A DNA stretch of 64,000 nt from Maribacter_C sp047345145 (lineage in GTDB: Bacteria; Bacteroidota; Bacteroidia; Flavobacteriales; Flavobacteriaceae). The position numbers and the translations under genes are program-made. Below are positions 9,603-17,238 of the stretch, one piece after another. The notes under the pieces are model-generated. The model was not told the DNA's origin, did no database searches, and saw only the letters and a list, made by a program, of their open reading frames with translations. Numbering within the stretch: position 1 is the first letter of the stretch; each line of letters starts with the position of its first letter. The stretch lies in NCBI RefSeq assembly GCF_047345145.1, contig NZ_JBLFER010000002.1, positions 1,178,001 to 1,242,000 of the forward strand. Reading direction: 5' to 3'.

Positions 9603-10013
9603 ATGGAACAAAAACATCCACTACCCCCTTTCAATGAGATAAAAGCATTAAAAAAAGTACAGATGGCAGAAGATGCCTGGAATTCTAAAGATCCAGTTGC
9701 CGTATCTATGGCCTACACAGTAGATACAGAATGGCGTAATAGGATTGACTTTATCAACGGCCGTGATGAAGTGCAAGCTTTCTTGAGAAAAAAATGGGAA
9801 AAAGAACTCAATTATAAATTAAAAAAACAACTATGGAGCTTTAGAGATAATCGTATTGCTGTAAGATTTGAGTATGAATACCAGACTAAAGATGGGCAAT
9901 GGTATAGAGCTTATGGTAATGAAAATTGGGAGTTTGATGATAACGGTTTCATGAAGAAAAGATTTGCTAGTATTAATGACCTTCCGATTTCCGAAACCGA
10001 CAGGAAACTCTAA
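9603..10013 (+). CDS. DUF1348 family NTF2-like protein
   Basis: The 136-residue product matches the nuclear-transport-factor-2-like DUF1348 family: KVQMAEDAWNSKDPxxVSxAYT, DTEWRNRIDFINGRDEV, FLRKKWEKELNYKLKKQLW, VRFEYEYQTKDGQWYRAYGNENW. These are small cone-shaped proteins with a central pocket. Members are often paired with TetR regulators, as here (4-bp gap). No enzymatic activity is established for the family, so I assign none. It is presumably induced together with the upstream regulator. Confidence 0.88.
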   Translation: MEQKHPLPPFNEIKALKKVQMAEDAWNSKDPVAVSMAYTVDTEWRNRIDFINGRDEVQAFLRKKWEKELNYKLKKQLWSFRDNRIAVRFEYEYQTKDGQWYRAYGNENWEFDDNGFMKKRFASINDLPISETDRKL

Positions 10014-10108
10014 TTGTTACTTGCAATCAGTCTGATATTCTAATTACTTAGGACCAAAAGTATCTGGATTTGAGAGGCCATCTTTTTTATGTTCAAGTAA
10101 AATTAACA

Positions 10109-10159
10109 AAAATCTATTACGGACAAATTTGTCCGTAATAGATTTTATCCTTACTTTTA
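10109..10159 (+). promoter_or_regulatory. rrf2-family gene promoter with 38-bp perfect palindrome
   Basis: Positions 10109-10127 (AAAATCTATTACGGACAAA) are exactly mirrored by 10128-10146 with no spacer: 19-bp arms. A -33 TTTG at 10128-10131 lies in the palindrome centre, and a -7-like TACTTTTA lies at 10152-10159, 20 bp away. The layout is the same as the tetR operator 1.1 kb upstream, but the half-site differs (ACGGACAAA instead of TTTTTAGACA). It is most simply the autoregulatory site of the regulator starting at 10181. Confidence 0.78.
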
Positions 10160-10180
10160 AAGCAGATTTGAGAAATAATT

Positions 10181-10615
10181 ATGTTTTCAAAGGCTTGTGA
10201 ATATGGAATGAAAGCAGCTATTTTTATAGCCTCACAATCCTCGCTAAATAAACGTGCTAGTCTAAAAGAGGTAGCATCGGAAATTGGCTCTCCAGAGGCA
10301 TTTACGGCTAAAATTCTTCAACGGCTCGCTGGAAAAGGAATTTTAGAGTCTACAATAGGGCCAACAGGTGGATACATCATCGAAAAAGAAAGAGCGGAGA
10401 AAATTATGCTCAATGAAATTGTAGATGCCATAGACGGTAGTTCTGTTTATACCAATTGTGGACTTGGATTAAATAAGTGCAACGCAAACATACCATGTCC
10501 TGTACATGATAAATTTTCGATTATTCGAGAAGAATTAAGAAAAATGCTTATGACTACCGGTCTCTTGGAGCTTTCTAGCAATCTCGAAATGGGACATTCG
10601 GTATTGATACGTTAA
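10181..10615 (+). CDS. Rrf2 family transcriptional regulator with Fe-S type cysteine set
   Basis: The 144-residue product has the Rrf2 winged helix (CEYGMKAAIFIA, SLKEVASEIGSPEAFTAKIL, GPTGGY) and dimer helix. Cys93, Cys100 and Cys106 with His109 follow an IscR/NsrR-like pattern (C-X6-C-X5-C-X2-H; IscR has C-X5-C-X5-C-X2-H). A [2Fe-2S] or [4Fe-4S] sensor of redox state or nitric oxide is therefore likely. It is the first gene of a plus-strand series of small redox proteins and has its own palindromic operator. Whether it controls genes beyond itself cannot be seen. Confidence 0.88.
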   Translation: MFSKACEYGMKAAIFIASQSSLNKRASLKEVASEIGSPEAFTAKILQRLAGKGILESTIGPTGGYIIEKERAEKIMLNEIVDAIDGSSVYTNCGLGLNKCNANIPCPVHDKFSIIREELRKMLMTTGLLELSSNLEMGHSVLIR

Positions 10616-10720
10616 AAAATTGAAATAAACTCGGAGTAAAAGGTCTATAACTCTACAATTAAATGATAGTAAGGCAACTTAGCCAGTAAAGTAAATGTTT
10701 TCTATATCGAAAGAGGTAAA

Positions 10721-11119
10721 ATGAATTTTCATAAAACCAAAATAAAACTAGTAAGAGCTTATGAAGTAGGGGAACCCAAAATGTTTGTTCGAATACTAGT
10801 CGATAGATTATGGCCAAGAGGATTATCAAAACAAAAATTGGAAATTGATTATTGGGAAAAAGAACTGGCCCCTTCTGTAGCGTTAAGAAAGTGGTATCAT
10901 GAAGATTTAAGCAGGTGGAGTGAATTTAAAGAAAGATATGAGTTAGAAATGGAAGTTAATAAGGTCTATCTAAGTCAATTCCTTTTTAAAATGGCTGAAG
11001 AAGAAGAAATACATCTCATATATGGGGCTAAGAACAAAGAAGAAAATCATGCTATTGTCTTAAAGAAATTCTTGGATTCCCTAAGACAATCGATTGAGAA
11101 CAGACAACTAAACAAATAA
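10721..11119 (+). CDS. DUF488 family protein
   Basis: The 132-residue protein carries the DUF488 signature: VRILVDRLWPRGLSKQKL, DYWEKELAPSVALRKWYHED, ERYELEME, and IHLIYGAKNKEENHAIVLKK. The family is widespread and uncharacterised; the conserved arginine- and tryptophan-rich N-terminal motif suggests a nucleic-acid or nucleotide ligand, but no activity is proven. The next gene starts 3 bp after its stop, so the two are translationally close. No signal peptide or membrane segment is present, so it should be cytosolic. Confidence 0.88.
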   Translation: MNFHKTKIKLVRAYEVGEPKMFVRILVDRLWPRGLSKQKLEIDYWEKELAPSVALRKWYHEDLSRWSEFKERYELEMEVNKVYLSQFLFKMAEEEEIHLIYGAKNKEENHAIVLKKFLDSLRQSIENRQLNK

Positions 11120-11122
11120 TAT

Positions 11123-11359
11123 ATGGAACCTAAGATTGCTCAAAAAGAACCTTACAAGGTTTATCTAGAAGAGGACAAAAAATATTTTTGGTGTTCCTGT
11201 GGAGAAAGTCATAACCAACCCTATTGTGATGGTAAACACGTTGGAACCGAGTTTCTCCCTTTGCAATACACACCCTCGAAATCAGGAGATTTTTATTTTT
11301 GTGGTTGTAAAAGAACGAACACACAGCCATTATGCGATGGTACACATTCAAACCTTTAA
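11123..11359 (+). CDS. Dual CDGSH iron-sulfur protein
   Basis: The 78-residue protein holds two CDGSH-type [2Fe-2S] sites: C24-x-C26...C35-D-G-x-H39 (WCSCGESHNQPYCDGKH) and C60-x-C62...C71-D-G-x-H75 (FCGCKRTNTQPLCDGTH). Each gives the 3Cys-1His ligand set of the MitoNEET/CDGSH family. The two-motif, single-chain form is the type found in bacteria and in human Miner2. It probably transfers electrons or clusters under oxidative stress. It sits in a tight run with DUF488 upstream (3 bp) and a cupin downstream (11 bp). Confidence 0.93.
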   Translation: MEPKIAQKEPYKVYLEEDKKYFWCSCGESHNQPYCDGKHVGTEFLPLQYTPSKSGDFYFCGCKRTNTQPLCDGTHSNL

Positions 11360-11370
11360 ATAATAGAAAT

Positions 11371-11709
11371 ATGAAGACAGCACTTATATATAACAATTTA
11401 GAATATAGAGAAGATAAACCAGCGGTAACTATACTACTTGAAACTTCCTTTACCAAAGAAATCCGTATAACACTAAAAAAAGATCAGATTATGAAGGAGC
11501 ACCAAGCGCCTTTTCCCATAGTAGTCCATATTATCGAAGGAAAAATTGATTTTGGTGTTGACAATAGAATCTTGAAATTGGAAAAAGGCGGATTAATAGC
11601 TTTGGAAAGTAGTGTTCCACATGACTTAAGAGCTGAAGAAGATAGTATAATCCGTCTAACATTGAACAAGGCTGATAAGGCCAGTAGGGTAGAAAAAGTC
11701 GCCAATTGA
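11371..11709 (+). CDS. Small cupin-domain protein
   Basis: A start at 11371 gives MKTALIYNNLEYREDKPAVT and 112 residues; a longer frame would overlap the CDGSH gene. The sequence is a single cupin barrel: EIRITLKKDQIMKEHQAPFP, VHIIEGKIDFGVDNRILKLEKGG, IALESSVPHDLRAEEDSIIRLTL. One likely metal histidine (HQAP, about residue 48) and another (PHDL) are visible, but the usual HxH...E...H set is incomplete. A quercetin-2,3-dioxygenase-like or sensor cupin is possible; the substrate is unknown. Confidence 0.8.
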   Translation: MKTALIYNNLEYREDKPAVTILLETSFTKEIRITLKKDQIMKEHQAPFPIVVHIIEGKIDFGVDNRILKLEKGGLIALESSVPHDLRAEEDSIIRLTLNKADKASRVEKVAN

Positions 11710-11722
11710 TAACATAGTCATA

Positions 11723-12496
11723 ATGGGAAATAAAACGATTAACAATGAACAAGGACATTGGGTATTGGCCAAAATGGGCAAAAGGGTGCTCCGACCAGGA
11801 GGAAAAGAACTGACCCTGAAATTAATAGATCATCTGAATATCAATTCAAATGATTCTGTAGTAGAGTTTGCTCCAGGGTTAGGAGATACTGCATCTATCG
11901 TATTGCAAAATGATCCCAAAACATATATAGGAATCGAGCTGAATGAAGAAGCTGCAATATTATTACAAAAGAAAATAGGTGGCAAAGGAAGAGAAATCAT
12001 TGTTGGTAATGCTACTAAATCAACACTACCGGATACTTCTGTGAAAAAAGTTTTTGGAGAAGCCATGCTCACCATGCAGGCAGATCATAGAAAATCGGAA
12101 ATTATTAAAGAAGCACACCGTATTCTGCAACCGGGAGGACTCTATGGAATCCACGAATTAGGAATGTTAGATGACACCAAGGATATAACAAAACAATGGA
12201 TACAAAAGTCACTTGCGGAAGTTATAAAAGTTAATGCTAGACCTCTTATGGTAAAAGAATGGGTTAACCTATTGGAAAAAGAAGGTTTTGTTATTAAAAA
12301 AATAGAAACCAATTCGATGCAGCTCCTGGAAACGAAAAGAGTAATAGAGGACGAAGGCTTTTTTCGAGCAATGAGGATTGGTTTTAACATCCTTACACAT
12401 CCATCGGCCCGTCAAAGAATTTTAGCCATTCGACGGATATTCAGGAAACACGAGGAATATCTAAATGGCGTAGCAATAATTGCCGAGAAACAATAG
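11723..12496 (+). CDS. Class I SAM-dependent methyltransferase
   Basis: The 257-residue protein shows the Rossmann methyltransferase motifs: SVVEFAPGLGDTASIVL (motif I, about residues 41-58), YIGIELNEEAAILLQKK (motif II acidic loop), VGNATKSTLPDTSVKKVFGE and AHRILQPGGLYGIHEL. The C-terminal helical cap (about 180-257) is unlike UbiE and carries FFRAMRIGFNILTHPSARQR. It probably methylates a small molecule. It lies 13 bp after the cupin gene in the same stress-type cluster. The acceptor cannot be deduced. Confidence 0.87.
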   Translation: MGNKTINNEQGHWVLAKMGKRVLRPGGKELTLKLIDHLNINSNDSVVEFAPGLGDTASIVLQNDPKTYIGIELNEEAAILLQKKIGGKGREIIVGNATKSTLPDTSVKKVFGEAMLTMQADHRKSEIIKEAHRILQPGGLYGIHELGMLDDTKDITKQWIQKSLAEVIKVNARPLMVKEWVNLLEKEGFVIKKIETNSMQLLETKRVIEDEGFFRAMRIGFNILTHPSARQRILAIRRIFRKHEEYLNGVAIIAEKQ

Positions 12497-12536
12497 GAAG
12501 AGAATCTTAATTATAAATCACTAAAAAGTAAGAATT

Positions 12537-12890
12537 ATGAATACACAAGAAGTAGCGAACCGTTTGGTAGAATTATGCCGTAAGGGTCAAAATATGCAAG
12601 CTGTTCAAGAACTTTATGGTAAGAACATTGTTAGTAAAGAAATCTCCGGCTCACCTAATGAGCTTACGCATGGATTCGATGCCGTTACTAAAAAGGTAGA
12701 AAGCTTTTTAGCTAGCATTGAAGCATTCCATGGAGTTGAAGTTTCAGACCCAAATGTTGCAGAAAATCATTTTAGCTGTGCGATGAAAATGGACTTGACT
12801 TTTAAAGAGCAAGGACGTGTAACAATGAATGAAATCAATGTATACAAAGTAGAAGATGGTAAAATTGTTGAAGAACAATTCTTCTATTAA
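12537..12890 (+). CDS. SnoaL-like/NTF2-fold protein (first of pair)
   Basis: The 117-residue protein has an NTF2-like fold: N-terminal helices (NTQEVANRLVELCRKGQNMQ, AVQELYGKNIVSKEI), then KVESFLASIEAFHGVEVSDP and a beta sheet ending VYKVEDGKIVEEQFFY. It closely resembles the next gene (VQGRGLEAFDKYYDDDVIMQ... EWKEGKIIKEKFYY), so the two probably arose by tandem duplication and may pair. SnoaL-like proteins in such clusters have unknown substrates. It is cytosolic and has no signal. Confidence 0.8.
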   Translation: MNTQEVANRLVELCRKGQNMQAVQELYGKNIVSKEISGSPNELTHGFDAVTKKVESFLASIEAFHGVEVSDPNVAENHFSCAMKMDLTFKEQGRVTMNEINVYKVEDGKIVEEQFFY

Positions 12891-12932
12891 ATGCCAATAA
12901 AGTATAAACTTGCTAAGAATTAGAGAAGAGCT

Positions 12933-13289
12933 ATGGAAACGATACAAATGAAAATCAACGATTTAAATAGTCTTGCCGTACAAGGTAGAGGTTTGGAAGC
13001 TTTCGACAAGTATTATGACGATGATGTAATAATGCAAGAAAACGAAAACACACCAACCGTCGGTAAGGCTAATAATCTAAAACGAGAAAAGGCCTTTTTT
13101 GAAGAGTTTGAAGAATTCAATATGATTGGGCCCCTTAAAGTAGCTGTTGGAGAAAATGTCTCAATGGTAGAATGGCACTACAAATTCATTCATAAGAAGA
13201 ATGGACCAGGAGAATGGACACAGGTATCCGTACAAGAATGGAAAGAGGGCAAAATAATAAAAGAGAAATTTTACTATAATTCAAAATAA
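12933..13289 (+). CDS. SnoaL-like/NTF2-fold protein (second of pair)
   Basis: The 118-residue product is a SnoaL-like polypeptide: MKINDLNSLAVQGRGLEAF, DKYYDDDVIMQENENTPTVG, ANNLKREKAFFEEFEEFN, and a final sheet (MVEWHYKFIHKKNGPGEWTQ). It is a paralogue of the preceding gene with better conserved polar pocket residues (EN, E/H). Its stop is 1 bp before the next start, so translation is probably coupled to the AhpD-like enzyme. The role is unknown. Confidence 0.82.
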   Translation: METIQMKINDLNSLAVQGRGLEAFDKYYDDDVIMQENENTPTVGKANNLKREKAFFEEFEEFNMIGPLKVAVGENVSMVEWHYKFIHKKNGPGEWTQVSVQEWKEGKIIKEKFYYNSK

Positions 13290-13290
13290 T

Positions 13291-13635
13291 ATGAGTGAAC
13301 ATAATTTATACCCAGAGATAGATAAAGAGCTTGCAACAGAAATGGCCTCTTTATCAAAAGGAAACATAGACGTTTGGAGAAACTTCAGTAGAACGGTATT
13401 TAAAGCGGGAGAGCTTTCTGAAAAGACGAAGCAGTTAATTGCCATTGCAGTTTCCCAGGTTACCCAATGCCCCTATTGCATAAGGTCTCATACGGCACAA
13501 GCATTAAAAAAGGGAGCTACAGGCGAAGAAATAATGGAAGCCATTTGGGTCGCTGCTGAAATGAAAGCTGGGGCGGCATATGCACACTCTGCTCTTGCTG
13601 TTGATGAGATACAAAAACGGCAAAAGGCACAGTAG
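13291..13635 (+). CDS. Carboxymuconolactone decarboxylase/AhpD-like protein
   Basis: The 114-residue protein is an all-helical CMD family member with the redox motif C60-P-Y-C63 and His67 (QCPYCIRSHTAQALKKGA), then EEIMEAIWVAAEMKAGAAYA. The CxxC plus histidine is the AhpD proton-relay arrangement, so a peroxidase or alkylhydroperoxide-reducing role is more likely than lactone decarboxylation. It is encoded 1 bp after a SnoaL-like gene. A short hairpin (TTGTC-ACAGA-GACAA, 13641-13655) follows the stop. Confidence 0.9.
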   Translation: MSEHNLYPEIDKELATEMASLSKGNIDVWRNFSRTVFKAGELSEKTKQLIAIAVSQVTQCPYCIRSHTAQALKKGATGEEIMEAIWVAAEMKAGAAYAHSALAVDEIQKRQKAQ

Positions 13636-13806
13636 TTATTTTGTCACAGAGACAATTTAGATAAAACTGAGGCTGCGCAGGTGTTGGTTAAATAAATGAT
13701 GCTTGGTTATAAGACGATTATGTGATAAGGTTATCGGTAGACCTATCTCAAATTTTGTCTAAATCAGGAAAAGAAAATAAGTCGTACAATTTTAATAATT
13801 AAAAAA

Positions 13807-14097
13807 ATGGAATTAATTGACAAACTGGTGGAATTTTTCAAAGCCCCAATAGAGGAAACAAAAGATATTGCTCCAGAAGGTGTTTGTGCTCTTTGTTGGG
13901 GTCACTACGCTTATGACAAAAAGATTAGAACGGTTTTAAAAGACAAACAGGTTGATGTAAATAACCATCGCGATAGTTACATGAAAGTAAAAAAGTTTCT
14001 AGTAGAACATGTCGACGGACCTAAGCTCAAAAAAGGACTTATTGAATGCTGCGGTAAGTGCGATGATTCTGAAAAGAACATACATAAGAATAATTAG
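13807..14097 (+). CDS. Small Cys-rich protein with CxxC and CCxxC
   Basis: I do not recognise a named family for this 96-residue protein. It contains C27-A-L-C30-W-G (GVCALCWGHYAYDKKIR) and C81-C82-G-K-C85 near the C-terminus (LIECCGKCDD). Five closely placed cysteines suggest a zinc or iron-sulfur site formed by the two ends, with the lysine-rich helix between (RDSYMKVKKFLVEH). The neighbours are AhpD-like and SDR genes. A possible half-site resembling the TetR operator (TTGTCTAAA) lies at about 13755 upstream. Confidence 0.72.
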   Translation: MELIDKLVEFFKAPIEETKDIAPEGVCALCWGHYAYDKKIRTVLKDKQVDVNNHRDSYMKVKKFLVEHVDGPKLKKGLIECCGKCDDSEKNIHKNN

Positions 14098-14112
14098 TAG
14101 TAAGACTATTAA

Positions 14113-14814
14113 ATGGATATAGAATCAAAAAATACAGTTGTTTCCGGTGCTAGTTCAGGTCTGGGTAGCGCGATATCTAAAGCCTTGGTAGAACATGGTG
14201 CGATAGTTTACGGACTCGCAAGGAATTTGGAGAAATTAAATACACTAAAAAAGGTACTTGGAGCCAGTTTTATTCCTGTTCAATTAGATATTTCAGCTCA
14301 AGAAGATGTTAATGCCTGGTTGCAGAACACATTCTCTCATAATCAATTGCCAAGTATTTTGATAAATAATGCCGGTGTTGGGGGCTTTGGAAAAATAGAT
14401 GAGCTGCCAACAGAACAATGGCACAAGATGATGCAGGTTAATCTAAATGGAATGTATTATTTAACTTCTGGTGTAGTTCCTCTCTTGAAGCAAAACAAGC
14501 AAACTAGTCATATCATTAATATTGGTTCCATTTTGGGTACAGTTGGGCGTGAGGAAGGGGCAGCCTATTGCACCAGTAAATTTGGTGTACAAGGTTTTAG
14601 TGAAGCTTTGTTTAAAGAGTTAAGGCATGACAGAATAAAAGTAACCTGCATTAATCCTGGGTCTATTGCTACGGATTTTTTTAAAGATAATGGTATTGTT
14701 GCCAATGATAAAATGCTCCAAACAAGCGATATCGCAGATACCATGATTCATATTTTAAACACACCAGATAATATGCTTATTGATGCCATTACAATTCGCC
14801 CACTCAACCCTTGA
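14113..14814 (+). CDS. Short-chain dehydrogenase/reductase (SDR)
   Basis: This 233-residue classical SDR has the nucleotide-binding motif VVSGASSGLGSAIS (9-22), NNAG at 85-88, catalytic Ser139, Tyr152 and Lys156 (YCTSK), and the PG motif (CINPGSIATDFF). ARN after the second strand (YGLARN) favours NADP(H). It starts 15 bp after the Cys-rich gene, so it belongs to the same transcript. The substrate is unknown; carbonyl detoxification would fit the cluster. Confidence 0.92.
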   Translation: MDIESKNTVVSGASSGLGSAISKALVEHGAIVYGLARNLEKLNTLKKVLGASFIPVQLDISAQEDVNAWLQNTFSHNQLPSILINNAGVGGFGKIDELPTEQWHKMMQVNLNGMYYLTSGVVPLLKQNKQTSHIINIGSILGTVGREEGAAYCTSKFGVQGFSEALFKELRHDRIKVTCINPGSIATDFFKDNGIVANDKMLQTSDIADTMIHILNTPDNMLIDAITIRPLNP

Positions 14815-14901
14815 AAATAAACAAGGAGTTCAGCATCAGATATATTCCATATAAACCTAGAATCAAAAAATAGTATGTAATGTGTTTTAACGAATAGCTT
14901 A

Positions 14902-15687
14902 ATGAATGGAAATCATGAAATAATTTCAAAATATAATTATGATAAAAAAGACCTTCTAAAAAATTTGAAATGCCTTATTAAGATGCATAAGGAAGGTAGG
15001 CTGGGAGGTGAAACAATGCCTTTGGATGCTAAGCCTAGTCTAATACGACCAGATTCTAAGGAGAACTATCATTTTCTCACTTTACCCATGGCACTTAACT
15101 ACCAAAGAGATTCATATAAACTATGGGAAAGTGCACGGGATACCTACCTTGATAGTGAGACCAACACTGTATTTCATCCTGAAAAGGTACTGGGTTATAG
15201 TAGCTCTGAGTTAAAAGATAACTTATTGAAGTATAAATTGGCTTTAAGACCTAATAAACATGTGGATACTTGGCAACGGTTATGTGAAGTAATCGCTGAA
15301 AAATACGATTCGGATATCAGAAATCTATTCCTTTCAAATAATAATGATATCCTTTTGATTAAGGAAGTTCTCGAGAAAAAGGAAAAGAAAAGATTCCCTT
15401 TTTTAAGTGGTCCAAAAATACTTAATTATTGGCTTCATGTACTAGATATTTATACTCCCATTCAGTTTATAAATAAAAATGCAATATTAATTGCTCCCGA
15501 TACCCACATTATAAAAGCCTCACTCAAATTAGGTATTATTTCAGGTGGATTTGAAATGATAGCACAGAATAGAAATCGTGTTTCAAAAATATGGGATGAT
15601 ACCCTTCATGAATCAGGTATTTCCCCTAGAGAGGTTCAAACTCCATTATGGCTATGGAGTAAAGGAGGTTTCAAAAAAATAGAATAA
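14902..15687 (+). CDS. HhH-GPD-like protein, possible DNA N-glycosylase
   Basis: I do not recognise a specific family for this 261-residue protein, but two stretches resemble the catalytic region of helix-hairpin-helix DNA glycosylases. FPFLSGPKILNYWLHVL (166-181) is like the hairpin with its catalytic lysine (Lys172), and APDTHIIKASLKLGI (198-212) is like the VDTHVxRVxxRLG segment with the catalytic Asp (Asp200). The 28-residue spacing is longer than in Nth or OGG1 and closer to archaeal AGOG enzymes. The tail QTPLWLWSKGGFKK is unusual. No iron-sulfur cysteines are present. The function is a hypothesis from motifs only. Confidence 0.55.
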   Translation: MNGNHEIISKYNYDKKDLLKNLKCLIKMHKEGRLGGETMPLDAKPSLIRPDSKENYHFLTLPMALNYQRDSYKLWESARDTYLDSETNTVFHPEKVLGYSSSELKDNLLKYKLALRPNKHVDTWQRLCEVIAEKYDSDIRNLFLSNNNDILLIKEVLEKKEKKRFPFLSGPKILNYWLHVLDIYTPIQFINKNAILIAPDTHIIKASLKLGIISGGFEMIAQNRNRVSKIWDDTLHESGISPREVQTPLWLWSKGGFKKIE

Positions 15688-15897
15688 ACAATGAATATCA
15701 GATTTGGAATTGAAATGAACATACTAATGGCACTTATAAATGTGATTTGATAAATTTCTATTCCTTTTTGAAAAGAATAAAGACAATACCCGACTATAGT
15801 AACACTTAAGCAGGCAAAATAATAACAATCAGAATGTTAATGATTGGTTTAACAAACCAAGTCATGCTTTTATTATGTACTGAAAAAATAAAAGATA

Positions 15898-16308
15898 ATG
15901 ATTAAATCAACAGATAACGGGTTAGTTTTAAAAAATAGCACTTTAGACTTTGAAGCAACTTACACTAAATTGAAAAACACGATTGATGCCAATCCTAATT
16001 TGACAATTATGTTAGAAGTGGATCACAGTAAAAATGCTGCTGCTAAAGGCTTAGCGCTGAGACCTACACGAGTTATAATTTTTGGAAATCCATTACTAGG
16101 AACGCCATTAATGCAAAATCAAGCTGCTTTAGCTATAGATTTACCACAAAAAATAGTACTCTATCAATTAGAAGATGGCACGGTTCAAATAGGATATAAT
16201 GATCCAATATATCTTAAAGAAAGACATGGAATAATTGGACAAGAGGAAGTTCTTACCAATATTTCCAATGCTTTAAATACAATTACCGATATGGCGATAC
16301 TAAATTAA
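15898..16308 (+). CDS. DUF302 family protein
   Basis: The 136-residue protein has the DUF302 pattern: NSTLDFEATYTKLKNTIDA, MLEVDHSKNAAAKGLALRPT, VIIFGNPLLGTPLMQNQ, AALAIDLPQKIVLYQLEDG, then VQIGYNDPIYLKERHG. DUF302 proteins are small alpha/beta proteins of unknown biochemical role, often found with redox or stress genes. No signal peptide is visible. It is the last plus-strand gene of the cluster and has a 210-bp upstream gap, so it may have its own promoter. Confidence 0.88.
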   Translation: MIKSTDNGLVLKNSTLDFEATYTKLKNTIDANPNLTIMLEVDHSKNAAAKGLALRPTRVIIFGNPLLGTPLMQNQAALAIDLPQKIVLYQLEDGTVQIGYNDPIYLKERHGIIGQEEVLTNISNALNTITDMAILN

Positions 16309-16315
16309 GATAGTA

Positions 16316-16337
16316 GAATCTGTTTAAGATTTTTTTC
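16316..16337 (+). terminator. Weak rho-independent terminator after DUF302 gene
   Basis: A 5-bp AT-rich stem (AATCT at 16317-16321, AGATT at 16327-16331) is followed by a T-run to 16336. It lies in the 83-bp convergent gap between the DUF302 gene and the HEPN-like gene. The stem is short, so the call is tentative. Confidence 0.3.
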
Positions 16338-16391
16338 TAATTAGTATTGAGTTGTTGTTTTTCAAATTAAGTAAAACAGCAAGGCTGAATT

Positions 16392-17003
16392 TTAGGTGCT
16401 TTGTTCGAGATTATTTTTATTTATAATCTTGAGTTCAATCTTTTTAAATACAACAGAGGTAGAAATAAAAACTTTATTAATATCGATTTTGCTAGAGCAC
16501 TTTGCAATAGTACTCCAATCCCCGTGAACAAAGGAGTTTCTAATTATTCTTAAATTTTGATTCAGATATTCCATTGTTGCATCGGTTAAGTTTTCAATTT
16601 CACAGTTTTTTTCAAGATATTTGATATATGAATTAATAGTACTTTCTTGGCTTTTTTTTCTAACCTTTATATCGTAACCTCCATAGTATTTTGAGTTGTT
16701 ATTTGGACTGTATTCGGCACATAGCGATTTAAGTGACTTTTCCAATAATATGCTTATAAGTAGGATTTGATTCATTGGAACTGTAAATTCAAATATTCCC
16801 TTCCATGATGGAATTTCAAAATCTTTTATTCCATGAATTATGTCATTGTTGTTAAAACTTATTCCATCAAATTCGTGACTTTTCAGAGGTTTTCTTTCAT
16901 ACTCTTTACAATTTTCTGCTAGATTATTTATTTTTTCTAATGTTGATTCTTGAAGTAACATACAGAAATCAAATAAGCTATTTAATTCTTCTTCGATTAC
17001 CAC
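16392..17003 (-). CDS. HEPN-like orphan protein
   Basis: The 203-residue protein starts at a GTG (17003) and has no recognised named family. It is helical and contains LRIIRNSFVHGDW with Arg155-Asn156 and His160, which fits the Rx4-6H motif of HEPN ribonuclease domains. It lies alone between the stress cluster and a pseudogene, and is AT-rich with many Asn and Lys codons, suggesting recent acquisition. HEPN proteins commonly act in toxin-antitoxin or phage defence systems, but no nucleotidyltransferase (MNT) partner is visible next to it. An internal ATG (codon 15) could be the true start. Confidence 0.6.
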   Translation of the reverse strand: MVIEEELNSLFDFCMLLQESTLEKINNLAENCKEYERKPLKSHEFDGISFNNNDIIHGIKDFEIPSWKGIFEFTVPMNQILLISILLEKSLKSLCAEYSPNNNSKYYGGYDIKVRKKSQESTINSYIKYLEKNCEIENLTDATMEYLNQNLRIIRNSFVHGDWSTIAKCSSKIDINKVFISTSVVFKKIELKIINKNNLEQST

Positions 17004-17238
17004 AGATCTTGGAAAAAATAGGCTTAAAGAGAGTATCTATCTAGTGGGAAACTCAATTTTGGACCAACATCTTACAAACCCTAACAGAGATAAGGTACCT
17101 CTGAGTGATTTCGCAACAAAGGAATATTCGCTCTCAACTTCTACCGCGGGGCTGGTGTTCTCATTGTAATATGGAACTTCGGAAATACGAACGGTTACGA
17201 AAAACCTTTTCGGCAGAACCAACTTTTGAATTCAAACT

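Noticed and set aside
13738..13763. A second TetR operator (TAGAC...TTGTCTAAA) upstream of the Cys-rich gene
   Set aside because: Only one half matches and the spacing of the halves is wrong; kept only as a remark.
17037..17222. A 61-codon minus-strand frame with protein-like text (FVTVRISEVPYYNENTSPAV)
   Set aside because: It has no recognisable family, no clear start context and no partner gene; it may be an old conserved intergenic scrap, so I leave it uncalled.
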